In this document: positions 26,124 to 35,232 of the stretch, piece by piece
Position numbering within the stretch: position 1 is the stretch's first letter
Layout of the letters: the number at the start of each line of letters is the position of its first letter
Source: Paenibacillus radicis (ex Xue et al. 2023)
Lineage (GTDB): Bacteria > Bacillota > Bacilli > Paenibacillales > NBRC-103111
Length of the DNA stretch: 53,537 nt
Assembly: GCF_024722015.1 (NCBI RefSeq)
Contig: NZ_JANQBD010000043.1
Coordinates: 1 to 53,537, forward strand
Direction: 5' to 3'
Program-made: the position numbers and the translations under genes
Notes under the pieces: model-generated
The model's database searches: none
The model's input: only the letters and a program-made list of their open reading frames with translations
What the model was told of the DNA's origin: nothing

Positions 26124-27665
26124 ATGAACTTTTTTCGGCAGATGTTTAATAACAATAAAACTAAGAGTAAACGTAGTTTCAATACCCCCCCGCATCCTGC
26201 ACCTGCCTTGTTCTCCTCCCTTCAGGAAAATGCGGATTATGTTCAGGAGGCACTTTTTCATACGGAGGACTTGATTCAGCGTTCTATTTCCTATCAATTA
26301 CAAAAGGGCAGCCTCCTCTATCTGGATTCAATGTGCGATAAAGCGAAGATTTTTGAAATGATATTGAAGCCGCTGATGCAAGGAAGCGAAGGCAGCTTAG
26401 AGGATATCCTAGTTTCAATCCGCGTAGAAAAACGAACCCAGCTTGAACAAGTCATTCATGACTTGATCCAGGGGTATGCTGTACTCATTTTCGAAGGGGA
26501 AACTGAATGCCATGTCATTCAGGTGAACTCTACTTATAATCGAGATGTGAACGAGCCACAGAATGAGAAGACAGTTCGCGGTTCTCACGAAGGCTTTATT
26601 GAGAGCCTAACGGTTAATCTCCAACTCGTCCGCAAACAGATTCAAAGCACTAATCTAGTGGTTCGCACCTATAAATTAGGCGCGATCACTCAAACCAAAA
26701 CAGCAGTCGTTTATTTAAACAATCTCGCTAATCCAAAGCTGATCGAGGAAATCGACCGACGCTTACTAGCGATAAGTGCAGATAGTGTCGTATCCACCAA
26801 CGTGATTGAAGAGTATATAGAAGAGAAATCTTATTCCCCATTTCCGCAACTGTTGAATACGGAACGGCCAGACAGGGTAGTGAGCAATCTGCTGGAAGGC
26901 AGAGCCGTGCTTTTTACCGAAGGGACTCCCAGCGCCTTGATCATGCCGGTCACCTTCTTTGCCTTCTTTCAGTCTCCTGATGATTATTACAGCCGATCTC
27001 TTGCAGGGTCATTTATAAGAGTCCTCCGTTTATTAAGTCTTGTTATTACCGTGGCTCTTCCCGCTTTTTATATTGCAGTCGTCTCTTTTCATTATGAGGT
27101 CATTCCCGCGGAGTTGTTCTATCAGATTAAAGGGAGTGTCGATCAGATACCTTTTCCACCTATTTTGGAAACCTTATTTATGGAGCTTACGATCGAGCTG
27201 CTTAGGGAAGCGGGCATGCGACTACCAGGCCCCATCGGTCAGACGATTGGTATTGTCGGAGGTCTTGTCATTGGGGATGCGGTTGTCAGAGTTGGGTTGG
27301 TTTCCTACCCCATGATTATTGTCGTTGCCTTAACCGCCATTGCTTCCTTCGTCATCCCCGCTCATGAAATGAGTGCTTCTGTTCGCTTGCTGCGTTTCCC
27401 GGTCATGTTCTCCGCTGCTCTGTTAGGATTCTTTGGGATCGTGCTCAGCGTGACTGTGATCTTAATCCATCTGTGTAAATTGAAATCATTTGGGACTCCT
27501 TACTTAGCTCCGGCATCTCCATTTAGATGGAAAGATTGGAAGGATACCCTGGTTCGCCTTCCCTTCTGGAAGCTGAATGAACGCCCGATGGATGCCCATC
27601 CCCAAAAAGTTGTTCAAGAAACCGAGTCGAGGGAGTGGCAGCATAATGATCGTGGAAGAGAATAA
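26124..27665 (+). CDS. Spore germinant receptor subunit A (GerA/GerKA family)
   Basis: A 513-residue protein. A soluble N-terminal region (about 1-290, with SLQENADYVQEALFHTEDLIQRSI) is followed by several membrane helices (LLSLVITVALPAFYIAVVSFH, then PFPPILETLFMELTIELLREAGMRLPGPIGQTIGIVGGLVIGDAVV). The latter are the hallmark of the GerA family. The subunit sits in the spore inner membrane and takes part in nutrient sensing and ion release. The first ATG (26118) is too close to GAGGGGGGT; the ATG at 26124 has proper spacing. It is the first gene of the A-B-C operon. The germinant is unknown. Confidence 0.93.
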   Translation: MNFFRQMFNNNKTKSKRSFNTPPHPAPALFSSLQENADYVQEALFHTEDLIQRSISYQLQKGSLLYLDSMCDKAKIFEMILKPLMQGSEGSLEDILVSIRVEKRTQLEQVIHDLIQGYAVLIFEGETECHVIQVNSTYNRDVNEPQNEKTVRGSHEGFIESLTVNLQLVRKQIQSTNLVVRTYKLGAITQTKTAVVYLNNLANPKLIEEIDRRLLAISADSVVSTNVIEEYIEEKSYSPFPQLLNTERPDRVVSNLLEGRAVLFTEGTPSALIMPVTFFAFFQSPDDYYSRSLAGSFIRVLRLLSLVITVALPAFYIAVVSFHYEVIPAELFYQIKGSVDQIPFPPILETLFMELTIELLREAGMRLPGPIGQTIGIVGGLVIGDAVVRVGLVSYPMIIVVALTAIASFVIPAHEMSASVRLLRFPVMFSAALLGFFGIVLSVTVILIHLCKLKSFGTPYLAPASPFRWKDWKDTLVRLPFWKLNERPMDAHPQKVVQETESREWQHNDRGRE

Positions 27666-28746
27666 AATAACTCCCGGACAGCTGTTTTTTACGGTCATTC
27701 AGACGCAAATTGGAGTAGGGGTATTGTCGTTACCTTCCAGAGTTGAAGCGGTTGCTAAGGGGGATGCATGGATATCGGTTCTGCTTACCGGTCTGTTAGC
27801 TCAATTGTTTATTGTGATCATGTGGGATCTAGCGAGGAAATTTCCTGAATTTACTATATTTGATTATCTGCACCTGCTGCTCGGTAAGGTGTTAGGTAAA
27901 ATCATCCATTTTCTTTTGGCCGCATTTTTTGTTTTTGAAAGCAGCCTGATCTTGGTTCTATTTACGGATGTAATCAGGGACTGGATGTTTACGGAAACAC
28001 CCAGATGGGTCATTCTTCTTCTAACGGTGATTGTGTGTGCTTATTTGGTACAGGACAGTTTTCTGACTATTGCCCGCTTCTTTGTACTTGTCAGCGGATT
28101 AATTTTTGTGTTGATTCTCATCGCTGCCTATGCCTATACCCAAGTGGATTTTTTATATATTTTACCTATTGGTCAAGCGGGTTTGTTCAACATCGTCAAG
28201 GGAATGAGGGAGGCCATGAATTCTATATACGGTTTTGAAATCATTCTGGTCTGTTATCCGTTTGTGGAAGGGGGAAGCATGGGGAAATTAAAGGCCGTAT
28301 TGTTTGCTAATGTATTCTCAACATTACTCTATACGTTCATGGTTTTCACATGTCTGGTGGTATTTACGCAGCTGGAACTCAAAATTATTCCCCAGCCCGT
28401 ACTATATATGATAAAAGCTCTATCCTTTAGTATTATAGAGCGGCCTGACCTTTATTTTCTGTCGATATGGGTTATTGTAGTTGCAACCTCAGCTATGGCT
28501 TATTTATTTATGGCAGTTAAAGGGGTATCCAGGCTTTTTGGACAAGAACAGCACAGCAAGGCCGTTCCTTACGTTACGATTGTGGTTCTTATCATTGCGC
28601 TGATTCCTCAAGATCAGGCCATGATCAGTGCTTTGTTGAAAATGACTTCGTACTTAAGTTACATTTTCATATTTGGGCTGCCTATCCTTCTTCTGAGCAT
28701 TCACTATTTAACCAAAAAAATCAGGAAGAGGAGGGCTCTGGCATGA
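27646..28746 (+). CDS. Spore germinant receptor subunit B (GerAB family, APC-type permease)
   Basis: A 366-residue integral membrane protein with about ten helices and the spore-permease start ITPGQLFFTVIQTQIGVGVLSLPS. GerAB proteins belong to the amino acid-polyamine-cation superfamily and carry the germinant binding pocket. The frame is open from 27577, but the ATG at 27646 follows GAGGGAG and gives the usual N-terminus. It overlaps the A-subunit gene by 20 nt, implying translational coupling. Confidence 0.93.
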   Translation: MIVEENKITPGQLFFTVIQTQIGVGVLSLPSRVEAVAKGDAWISVLLTGLLAQLFIVIMWDLARKFPEFTIFDYLHLLLGKVLGKIIHFLLAAFFVFESSLILVLFTDVIRDWMFTETPRWVILLLTVIVCAYLVQDSFLTIARFFVLVSGLIFVLILIAAYAYTQVDFLYILPIGQAGLFNIVKGMREAMNSIYGFEIILVCYPFVEGGSMGKLKAVLFANVFSTLLYTFMVFTCLVVFTQLELKIIPQPVLYMIKALSFSIIERPDLYFLSIWVIVVATSAMAYLFMAVKGVSRLFGQEQHSKAVPYVTIVVLIIALIPQDQAMISALLKMTSYLSYIFIFGLPILLLSIHYLTKKIRKRRALA

Positions 28747-29861
28747 AAAGATGCTGCTTACTTCTTGCTTGTGGATTAATCTGGGTATTGCTTAGCGGCT
28801 GCTGGGATCAGCGGCTCCTGAAGAACCAAAGGAATGTTAGTATCGGAGGGATGGACCGGGCATCGAATGGCATGATTCTTGCTACTGTTTCCATCCGTGA
28901 CATGAAGACCTCGGAAGCCGGACCTAAGAACTCCAATGAAACTCATTCGGTTATCGCTAAAACAACTCAGCATGCCAGAGAACTGCTTAATCAACAACTA
29001 TGGGGGAGTTATTCCTCCTCTAAAATGCGAGTGTTGTTGTTCGGGGAGGAACTGGTGAAACAGCATGATTTCTTGCCTTATTTGGATGTATATTATCGTG
29101 ACCCGAGAAGTCCCTTGAATGCACGCTTAGCCGTTGTTCATGGCAAAGCTTTGGATACGATTAGCAAGAAAATGATCGGTACCACTACTATTGGACAATA
29201 CCTGGATAAGCTGATTGAGAGTATTGAAGATTCATCTACGATTCCCAAAGTAAATCTTCAGTCAATACATCCGTTAGATCGAGGATATGATTTTGCACTC
29301 CCTTATTTGACGAATTCCGAGCCTTATCCTACCGTACATGGAATAGCGATGTTTCACGGAACTCAGATGACAGGGAGTCTAAATTTGGATGAATCGACTT
29401 TGTACTTACTATTAGCCGACCAAATGGGGAAAACAGCCCAATTAACTGTAGAGGCAGTAGCTGAGCGGAAAATGGCAGGTTTTGACTATGTTACTATTGC
29501 TGTTCAAAAGATAAAGAGAGCTTTGAAAGTGAAGGTGCAGGATGATCAGCAGATCGATGTTCAGCTTGACTTGAAATTGAAGGTTACTGTGACTGAAGAT
29601 CCTCAAAACCAGCTGTATAAGAAGGAAGTTGTTGATGAGCTGGACCAGCTATTATCCGAAGAGTTGACGAAGAAAAGCAAAACCATCCTTAATAAGATGC
29701 AGCGCGCGCATCATGATGGTTTTGGACTTGCCCGCAGGCTGATGGCCCACTATCCAAAGGTTTGGAACCAGGTAAAGGAGAATTGGACCGACAATTATAC
29801 TCAGGTCCGGTTTCATACTCAAGTAAGGGTGGAAATAATCAACTCGGGAATTATTAACTAG
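28743..29861 (+). CDS. Spore germinant receptor subunit C (Ger(x)C family lipoprotein)
   Basis: A 372-residue lipoprotein with lipobox LLSGCWDQR (acylated Cys20), where the CWD start of the mature protein is typical of Ger(x)C. It has the conserved SVIAKTTQHARELLNQQLWGSYSSSKMRVLLFGEEL segment and the C-terminal domain with VRVEIINSGIIN. It is anchored on the outer leaflet of the spore inner membrane as part of the receptor. Its start overlaps the end of the B-subunit gene by ATGA. No fourth (D) subunit follows. Confidence 0.93.
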   Translation: MKRCCLLLACGLIWVLLSGCWDQRLLKNQRNVSIGGMDRASNGMILATVSIRDMKTSEAGPKNSNETHSVIAKTTQHARELLNQQLWGSYSSSKMRVLLFGEELVKQHDFLPYLDVYYRDPRSPLNARLAVVHGKALDTISKKMIGTTTIGQYLDKLIESIEDSSTIPKVNLQSIHPLDRGYDFALPYLTNSEPYPTVHGIAMFHGTQMTGSLNLDESTLYLLLADQMGKTAQLTVEAVAERKMAGFDYVTIAVQKIKRALKVKVQDDQQIDVQLDLKLKVTVTEDPQNQLYKKEVVDELDQLLSEELTKKSKTILNKMQRAHHDGFGLARRLMAHYPKVWNQVKENWTDNYTQVRFHTQVRVEIINSGIIN

Positions 29862-29875
29862 GTAATGGCGACCAA

Positions 29876-29891
29876 TGTGACTTATTTCATA
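29876..29891 (+). promoter_or_regulatory. Fnr-type box upstream of pflB
   Basis: TGTGA-CTTATT-TCATA matches the TGTGA-N6-TCACA consensus in 9 of 10 defined bases. The centre is 29883.5. A plausible -10 (TAACAT, 29913-29918) predicts a start near 29925, placing the box at -41.5, the class II activator position used by Bacillus Fnr. Confidence 0.7.
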
Positions 29892-29951
29892 GCAGCAACT
29901 TTGTGAAAAAGATAACATATCCTTGTAGAACAATTACGGAGGTGTTATCCC

Positions 29952-32222
29952 ATGGTAATGAAAGAATCAGATGTTGCGAAAAAGGCAGATGCGACAGAAG
30001 CATGGCGCACATTTAAACCGGGTAGTTGGCAGAAACAAATTGACATTCAGTCATTTATTGAGCGAAATATAACACCCTATGAGGGAAATGAGGATTTTCT
30101 GGCCTTACCTACGGATGCAACGAGGAAGCTTTGGTTCAAGGTTGGTGAAATGCTTCGTCAGGAGAGAGAAAAAGGCGGCGTGCTTGACATCGATGTGAAC
30201 ACAGTATCGACCATTAACTCACATGGACCTGGGTACATTGATTCATCGAATGAAAAAATTGTCGGCTTGCAAACAGATGCGCCGCTGAAGCGGTCCATTC
30301 AACCGTACGGAGGCATCCGAATGGCAGTGGATGCATGCGAGGCTTACGGATACAAGCTGCCGTCCGATATAGAGCATTTGTTTACGGAAATTCGCAAGAC
30401 ACATAACCAAGGCGTGTTTGATGCTTATACGACGGAAATGCGATCAGCTCGAAAAGCCGGTATTATAACCGGGCTCCCAGATGCCTACGGCCGCGGGCGT
30501 ATTATTGGAGATTACCGGCGGGTAGCGTTGTATGGGGTAGACCGGCTAGTTGCTTGCAAGAAACAGGATCTTCTGCAATTGGAAGTGGATTCCATCACCG
30601 AAGAGGTTATTCGTGCACGTGAGGAAACTTCGGAGCAAATTCGTAGTCTTGAGGAATTAAAGCGGATGGCTCTATCTTACGGCTTCGATATTTCGGGGCC
30701 GGCCGTCAATGCACAGCAAGCGGTTCAATGGCTGTACTTCGCTTATCTTGCCGCTATTAAAGAGCAGAATGGCGCTGCGATGAGTTTAGGTCGTGTATCG
30801 AGCTTCCTTGATATTTATATCGAGCGTGATATGGCCGAAGGAACTCTGACTGAGTCTGAGGCGCAGGAAATTATTGATCATTTTGTAATGAAGCTGCGGA
30901 TTGTAAAGTTTCTGAGGACCCCGGATTACAACGAGCTGTTCAGCGGAGATCCCACATGGGTTACTGAATCTGTCGGAGGAATGGGGTTGAACGGGAGAAC
31001 ACGTGTAACCCGAAATTCCATGCGGTTTCTGCATACCCTGTATAATCTTGGACCAGCGCCTGAGCCGAATTTAACTATTCTATGGTCAACAGAGCTGCCG
31101 GAAAACTTCAAAAAGTACTGTGCAAAGGTCTCGATTGAAACAAGCTCTATCCAATACGAAAACGATGATTTGATGCGTCCTTATTTCGGTGATGATTATG
31201 GTATTGCTTGCTGCGTATCGGCAATGCGGATAGGGAAGCAAATGCAATTTTTTGGCGCCCGGGCGAATTTGGCCAAAGCCTTGTTGTATGCCATAAACGG
31301 AGGCATCGATGAGAAGCTGGGCATTCAAGTTGGACCTGAGATGTCTTCTATCACATCGGAGGTTCTTGATTTTACCGAGGTGAGGGCCAAATTCGATAGG
31401 GTACAGGATTGGCTGGCACGTCTGTACATGAACACACTGAACGTAATTCACTACATGCATGACAAATACTGCTATGAACGCATCGAAATGGCGCTGCATG
31501 ACCGTGAAATTTTACGTACGATGGCTTGCGGTATCGCGGGTTTGTCAGTTATCGCCGATAGCCTGAGCGCCATTAAATATGCAAAAGTGCGCCCGATTCG
31601 CAATGAACAAGGGATTGCCGTAGATTTCGAGATCGAGGGAGAATACCCTCAATACGGCAACAACGATGACCGAGTCGACAGCTTGGCCGTCGAGCTTGCT
31701 GAGTCGTTCATGAACAAGCTGCGCAAGCATAAGGCATACAGGGGCGCTATGCCCACGATGTCGGTACTCACCATCACATCCAATGTGGTGTATGGGAAGA
31801 AAACCGGCAGCACGCCGGACGGCCGTCAAGCCGGAGAGCCGTTTGCTCCTGGAGCTAACCCGATGCATGGCCGCGACCGCAAAGGCGCGCTGGCTTCGCT
31901 CGCATCGGTGGCCAAGCTTCCTTATGAGCACAGCCTGGACGGAATTTCCAACACCTTCTCGATGGTTCCGAAGGCGCTTGGCAAAGAGCCGCAGGTGAGG
32001 ATCAACAACCTGGTATCCTTGTTGGATGGCTATGCGGCTAGCGGCGGCCACCATCTGAACGTCAACGTGTTCGAACGAGAACAACTGCTAGATGCGATGG
32101 AGCATCCGGAAAACTATCCGCAGCTGACGATCCGCGTCTCGGGTTACGCTGTTAACTTTATTAGATTGACCCGCGAGCAGCAGCTCGATGTAATCAACCG
32201 CACGTTCCACGGAGCCATCTAG
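29952..32222 (+). CDS. pflB: Formate C-acetyltransferase (pyruvate formate-lyase)
   Basis: A 756-residue glycyl radical enzyme converting pyruvate and CoA to acetyl-CoA and formate without oxygen. Active-site Cys420-Cys421 are in GIACCVSAMRIG and the radical Gly731 is in RVSGYAVNF near the C-terminus. Both positions and the overall length match the Escherichia coli enzyme closely (C418/C419, G734). The RBS CGGAGG lies just before ATG. It forms an operon with its activase and a hemerythrin gene, behind an Fnr-type box. The Cys-Cys pair and the partner activase argue against other glycyl radical enzymes. Confidence 0.97.
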   Translation: MVMKESDVAKKADATEAWRTFKPGSWQKQIDIQSFIERNITPYEGNEDFLALPTDATRKLWFKVGEMLRQEREKGGVLDIDVNTVSTINSHGPGYIDSSNEKIVGLQTDAPLKRSIQPYGGIRMAVDACEAYGYKLPSDIEHLFTEIRKTHNQGVFDAYTTEMRSARKAGIITGLPDAYGRGRIIGDYRRVALYGVDRLVACKKQDLLQLEVDSITEEVIRAREETSEQIRSLEELKRMALSYGFDISGPAVNAQQAVQWLYFAYLAAIKEQNGAAMSLGRVSSFLDIYIERDMAEGTLTESEAQEIIDHFVMKLRIVKFLRTPDYNELFSGDPTWVTESVGGMGLNGRTRVTRNSMRFLHTLYNLGPAPEPNLTILWSTELPENFKKYCAKVSIETSSIQYENDDLMRPYFGDDYGIACCVSAMRIGKQMQFFGARANLAKALLYAINGGIDEKLGIQVGPEMSSITSEVLDFTEVRAKFDRVQDWLARLYMNTLNVIHYMHDKYCYERIEMALHDREILRTMACGIAGLSVIADSLSAIKYAKVRPIRNEQGIAVDFEIEGEYPQYGNNDDRVDSLAVELAESFMNKLRKHKAYRGAMPTMSVLTITSNVVYGKKTGSTPDGRQAGEPFAPGANPMHGRDRKGALASLASVAKLPYEHSLDGISNTFSMVPKALGKEPQVRINNLVSLLDGYAASGGHHLNVNVFEREQLLDAMEHPENYPQLTIRVSGYAVNFIRLTREQQLDVINRTFHGAI

Positions 32223-32255
32223 AGCTATAGCTACTGCACAAGGGAGGTGGCCCGC

Positions 32256-33026
32256 ATGAAAGGCCGAATACATTCGATAGAAACCTTCGGAACGGTGGAC
32301 GGGCCAGGCATTCGCTTCGTTCTGTTCATGCAGGGCTGTGCGCTGCAATGCCAGTTTTGCCATAATCCCGATACATGGGATACCGAGGGTGGCAAGCAAG
32401 TTACGGTAGATGAAATTATTGGGGAGCTGGAGCCTTACCTGGAGTATTACCGCAGATCAGGAGGAGGCATAACAGTCACCGGCGGGGAGCCTACGCTGCA
32501 GGCCAGCTTCGTGGCTCAGCTGTTCAGGGAGTGCAAGCGGCGGTATGGCTTGCATACTGCACTCGACTCTTCCGGCTTTTGTGAGCCGAACCATGCGGAA
32601 GAGCTCATGGAAGCTACCGATCTTGTGCTGCTAGATTTGAAGCAGATGAACAAAGCGAGGCATGAGACTCTAACCGGCCAACCTAACGATCGGATTCACC
32701 GTTTCGCCAATTGGCTGTCGGAGCATAGGAAGCCGGTCTGGATCCGTCATGTTCTGATCCCCGGTATTACGGATAGTTTTGAAGATTTATATGCTTTGGG
32801 GTCTTTCATAGGAACCATGCGAAATGTGCAAAAAATAGAGCTTCTTCCTTATCACCGCATGGGCATATATAAATGGCAGCAGCTGAATAAAGCTTACCCG
32901 TTAGAAGGTGTGCCTGCTCCGTCCGAACGCGAGGTGGAACGTGCATGGGGAATTGTGCAATCAGGCATTGCAGCTTCTCACGGGAAACTGAATTTGGAAT
33001 TGGAAGACAGAGTGGAACTTACCTGA
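32256..33026 (+). CDS. pflA: Pyruvate formate-lyase activating enzyme (radical SAM)
   Basis: A 256-residue radical SAM protein. The cluster motif C28-x3-C32-x2-C35 lies in MQGCALQCQFCHNPD; TGGEPTLQ is the SAM-binding GGE motif and LDLKQMN follows as usual for PflA. It generates the glycyl radical on PflB using a 4Fe-4S cluster and SAM. AGGGAGG lies 8 nt before the ATG at 32256; a GTG at 32247 overlaps that RBS and is rejected as start. It lies 33 nt after pflB. Confidence 0.96.
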   Translation: MKGRIHSIETFGTVDGPGIRFVLFMQGCALQCQFCHNPDTWDTEGGKQVTVDEIIGELEPYLEYYRRSGGGITVTGGEPTLQASFVAQLFRECKRRYGLHTALDSSGFCEPNHAEELMEATDLVLLDLKQMNKARHETLTGQPNDRIHRFANWLSEHRKPVWIRHVLIPGITDSFEDLYALGSFIGTMRNVQKIELLPYHRMGIYKWQQLNKAYPLEGVPAPSEREVERAWGIVQSGIAASHGKLNLELEDRVELT

Positions 33027-33046
33027 CATACAGGAGCTGAAGATCA

Positions 33047-33568
33047 ATGAATGAAATGAAGCTGAAGCAAGCTGACCCGACTGATCTTACCTTTGCTTTC
33101 GAACGATTAAAAAATGAGCATATTTGTTTATACGAAACTATCTATCAATTAGAAAATAGGGCCAAACGTCTTAATAAAGTAGAGAAGCCTATAGAATATG
33201 TAAGTAAGCTGGAGGTGCTTCGTGATCAAGCACTCAGCTTGATTGCAGAGCTGGCTAAACATTCCGAGTGGGAGGATAACGAGCTGTTCCCTCTATTGAT
33301 TGAATACTTCCAACTGCCTGGTCATCCTCATACAACAACGTCTCTGTGGATGCTGGAGCATGAGCATGAACTGGCTAACCTGTTTTTCCGTTATTTCCTG
33401 GAAGAGGCAGATAGTTGTCTGGCTCAGCAAAAGCGTGCTCCAGGCTCCCGCTTAACGGATCAGCTGCTCCAAGCATGCCGGTTGGTCAAAGAGCATTTGC
33501 AAACGGAAGAGGATACCGTGCTGCCTTTGGAAGTAGAGCTATACGTGGGAACGGATGCGTCAATCTGA
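33047..33568 (+). CDS. Hemerythrin HHE-domain protein, first copy
   Basis: A 173-residue all-helical protein with the HHE pattern of a di-iron four-helix bundle. Candidate ligands are His25 (KNEH), His72 with Glu76/Glu79 (KHSEWEDNELFP), His105/His107 (LEHEHELA) and His150 with Glu154 (KEHLQTEED). Such proteins bind O2 or NO or handle iron. It lies 20 nt after pflA, so it is probably the third gene of the pfl operon, where it could protect the oxygen-sensitive glycyl radical system. That protective role is inference. A paralogue is encoded at 36743-37279. Confidence 0.85.
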   Translation: MNEMKLKQADPTDLTFAFERLKNEHICLYETIYQLENRAKRLNKVEKPIEYVSKLEVLRDQALSLIAELAKHSEWEDNELFPLLIEYFQLPGHPHTTTSLWMLEHEHELANLFFRYFLEEADSCLAQQKRAPGSRLTDQLLQACRLVKEHLQTEEDTVLPLEVELYVGTDASI

Positions 33569-33610
33569 TTAATGTTATAAGTCCAGCCTTCAACCTGCGC
33601 ACTTGATGTA

Positions 33611-33626
33611 TATGATTTTTGTCACA
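33611..33626 (+). promoter_or_regulatory. Fnr-type box upstream of the chemoreceptor gene
   Basis: TATGA-TTTTTG-TCACA, 9 of 10 consensus bases, centred at 33618.5. A perfect TATAAT at 33649-33654 predicts a start near 33660, so the box is at about -41.5. There is no competing -35 hexamer, as expected for an activator-dependent promoter. Confidence 0.7.
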
Positions 33627-33648
33627 GTTAATATCTGCCAAAATTGTG

Positions 33649-33654
33649 TATAAT
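33649..33654 (+). promoter_or_regulatory. -10 box (TATAAT) of the chemoreceptor promoter
   Basis: A perfect TATAAT 38 nt upstream of the start codon at 33692, downstream of the Fnr-type box. Confidence 0.7.
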
Positions 33655-33691
33655 CAAAATGTGTCAACACTATGGGTTTGGGGGCTGTTTC

Positions 33692-34963
33692 ATGTCATTT
33701 GGTTTGATTAAAAAAATGGTCATCGGCGTAACGGGTGTTTCTGCAGTAACTTATGGAACCAGTGCCTTTTTTATTTTTGTATTGAAGGATTCCTTTGCTG
33801 GATTTTTACCGGATTGGTTGTTCATTTCCTTAACCCTTGGTATGGGAATTTGCTGGACAGGAATTCTTGGCTGGCTTATGGCGAGATGGATTGTGAAACC
33901 GTTACTGCAGTTCACGGCCGTTGCTAATGAAGCTGCTGCGGGTAATTTGAAGCTTACTATTCCTGAGCATCGTTCCAAGGATGAGCTGGGCATTTTGAAC
34001 AGGTCCTTCAGCTTTATGGTAAATCAGCTCAGGAAGATCGTTCAAGATATTACACAGAACGCAGTAGCCGCCAGCCAAAGCTCTGCCGCACTGAGCGAAG
34101 CGATCCTGCAGGCTACGAATCAAGCGGAGCGAATTTCCCGCATTTCCGAGCAAATCGCTACAGGAGCAGAACGGCAAAAGACGGAATCCTTACAGTCTTT
34201 CCATGCAATGGAGCAAGTAACTCAGGCTGCGGTTGAGGTCAGTGAGCAGGCGGAGCAAACATGCTCCTTCTCCTCGCAAATGGTTCGTACCATTGAGGAT
34301 AGCAGCCAGATTGTCAGGTCGCTAGTGCATACCCTGATAGAGCTGTCTAATTCAGGGCTGGAGACCATCGAGGTAGCAGCGCAGCTTGAAGCTTATGCCA
34401 AGGAAATAGGGAGCGTGACCCAATTGGTTGGTGAAATTGCCGCCCAGACGCATCTGCTCGCGTTGAATGCAAGCATCGAGGCAGCCAGAGCAGGCGAGGA
34501 AGGGCGCGGCTTCTCGGTCGTAGCTCTGGAGATTAGAAAGCTCGCCGAGCAGAGCTCCAAATCCGCTCAAGAGATTGATGAGTTAATTCGGCAGGTCCAG
34601 AGTAAAGTGGATGACGTAGTGGAACGGTTAAAGCAGCAAGGAGAAGCGATGCACGAGGAAGCATCCAAAGGTGAGCAGACGGAACAAGCACTCCAGATGA
34701 TTAGAAGCAGCGCTCATGAAACGGAAGGCGCCGTATTGCGAATCGCTCAAACCGTTGATAAGCAAGCGGTGAAAATACAAGATGCCGGACAGAAGCAACG
34801 AATCATAGATACGATTGCACAAGAGATATTAAATTCTGCCCGGCAAGCAGCCGCTTCTACTCAGGAGCAAAGTGCTGTTATGCAAGAAATTGCTTCCTCG
34901 TCGGAATTGCTGCAGCGCCAATCGGATTTACTGAAGGAAAAAGCATCCGTTTTCCGTACTTAA
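33692..34963 (+). CDS. Methyl-accepting chemotaxis protein without a large extracellular sensor
   Basis: A 423-residue chemoreceptor. Two close membrane helices (about 8-30 and 38-62) leave only a short outer loop. They are followed by a HAMP-like segment (about 63-118, WIVKPLLQFTAVANEAAAGNL) and the MA signalling domain with the highly conserved hairpin tip EIAAQTHLLALNASIEAARAGEEGRGFSVVALEIRKLAEQS. With no periplasmic-type domain, it may sense a membrane or cytoplasmic energy or redox signal. The ATG at 33692 follows GGGGG and fits the membrane topology; the frame is open from 33644. Its promoter carries an Fnr-type box, so it may be an anaerobically induced receptor. Confidence 0.9.
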   Translation: MSFGLIKKMVIGVTGVSAVTYGTSAFFIFVLKDSFAGFLPDWLFISLTLGMGICWTGILGWLMARWIVKPLLQFTAVANEAAAGNLKLTIPEHRSKDELGILNRSFSFMVNQLRKIVQDITQNAVAASQSSAALSEAILQATNQAERISRISEQIATGAERQKTESLQSFHAMEQVTQAAVEVSEQAEQTCSFSSQMVRTIEDSSQIVRSLVHTLIELSNSGLETIEVAAQLEAYAKEIGSVTQLVGEIAAQTHLLALNASIEAARAGEEGRGFSVVALEIRKLAEQSSKSAQEIDELIRQVQSKVDDVVERLKQQGEAMHEEASKGEQTEQALQMIRSSAHETEGAVLRIAQTVDKQAVKIQDAGQKQRIIDTIAQEILNSARQAAASTQEQSAVMQEIASSSELLQRQSDLLKEKASVFRT

Positions 34964-35016
34964 TAACCTAGTAGTGAACAGAAGCGCAGCAGTCGCATAG
35001 CCATACAAGGATCATG

Positions 35017-35060
35017 ATCAAAAGCATGCCCAAGCTTATACTAAAGGTCATGCTTTTGAT
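35017..35060. repeat. Perfect 12-bp inverted repeat upstream of the FNT channel gene
   Basis: ATCAAAAGCATG (35017-35028) and CATGCTTTTGAT (35049-35060) flank a 20-nt loop. There is no T-run. It may end or stabilise the chemoreceptor mRNA or bind a dimeric regulator; its role is undecided. Confidence 0.6.
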
Positions 35061-35124
35061 TGCAGAATCTCCTAACAGTTGAATCCTCTTAGGATGCAAA
35101 GGGAGGACTGCTTCTTTCTATAAT

Positions 35125-35140
35125 TGTGATATTTTTCACA
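35125..35140 (+). promoter_or_regulatory. Fnr-type box upstream of the FNT channel gene
   Basis: TGTGA-TATTTT-TCACA, a perfect match to TGTGA-N6-TCACA, centred at 35132.5. A clear -10 at the -41.5 distance is not obvious. Candidate -10 boxes (TATAGA 35174, GATACA 35183) would place the box at about -53 or -62. Confidence 0.65.
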
Positions 35141-35232
35141 TGTTGATCAAGGTTCTATCAGCAGTCTGCCAAATATAGATCGGATACATGTGGCTTATTA
35201 AGCAACAGTATGTTTACTAAGGAGGGAAAGCA

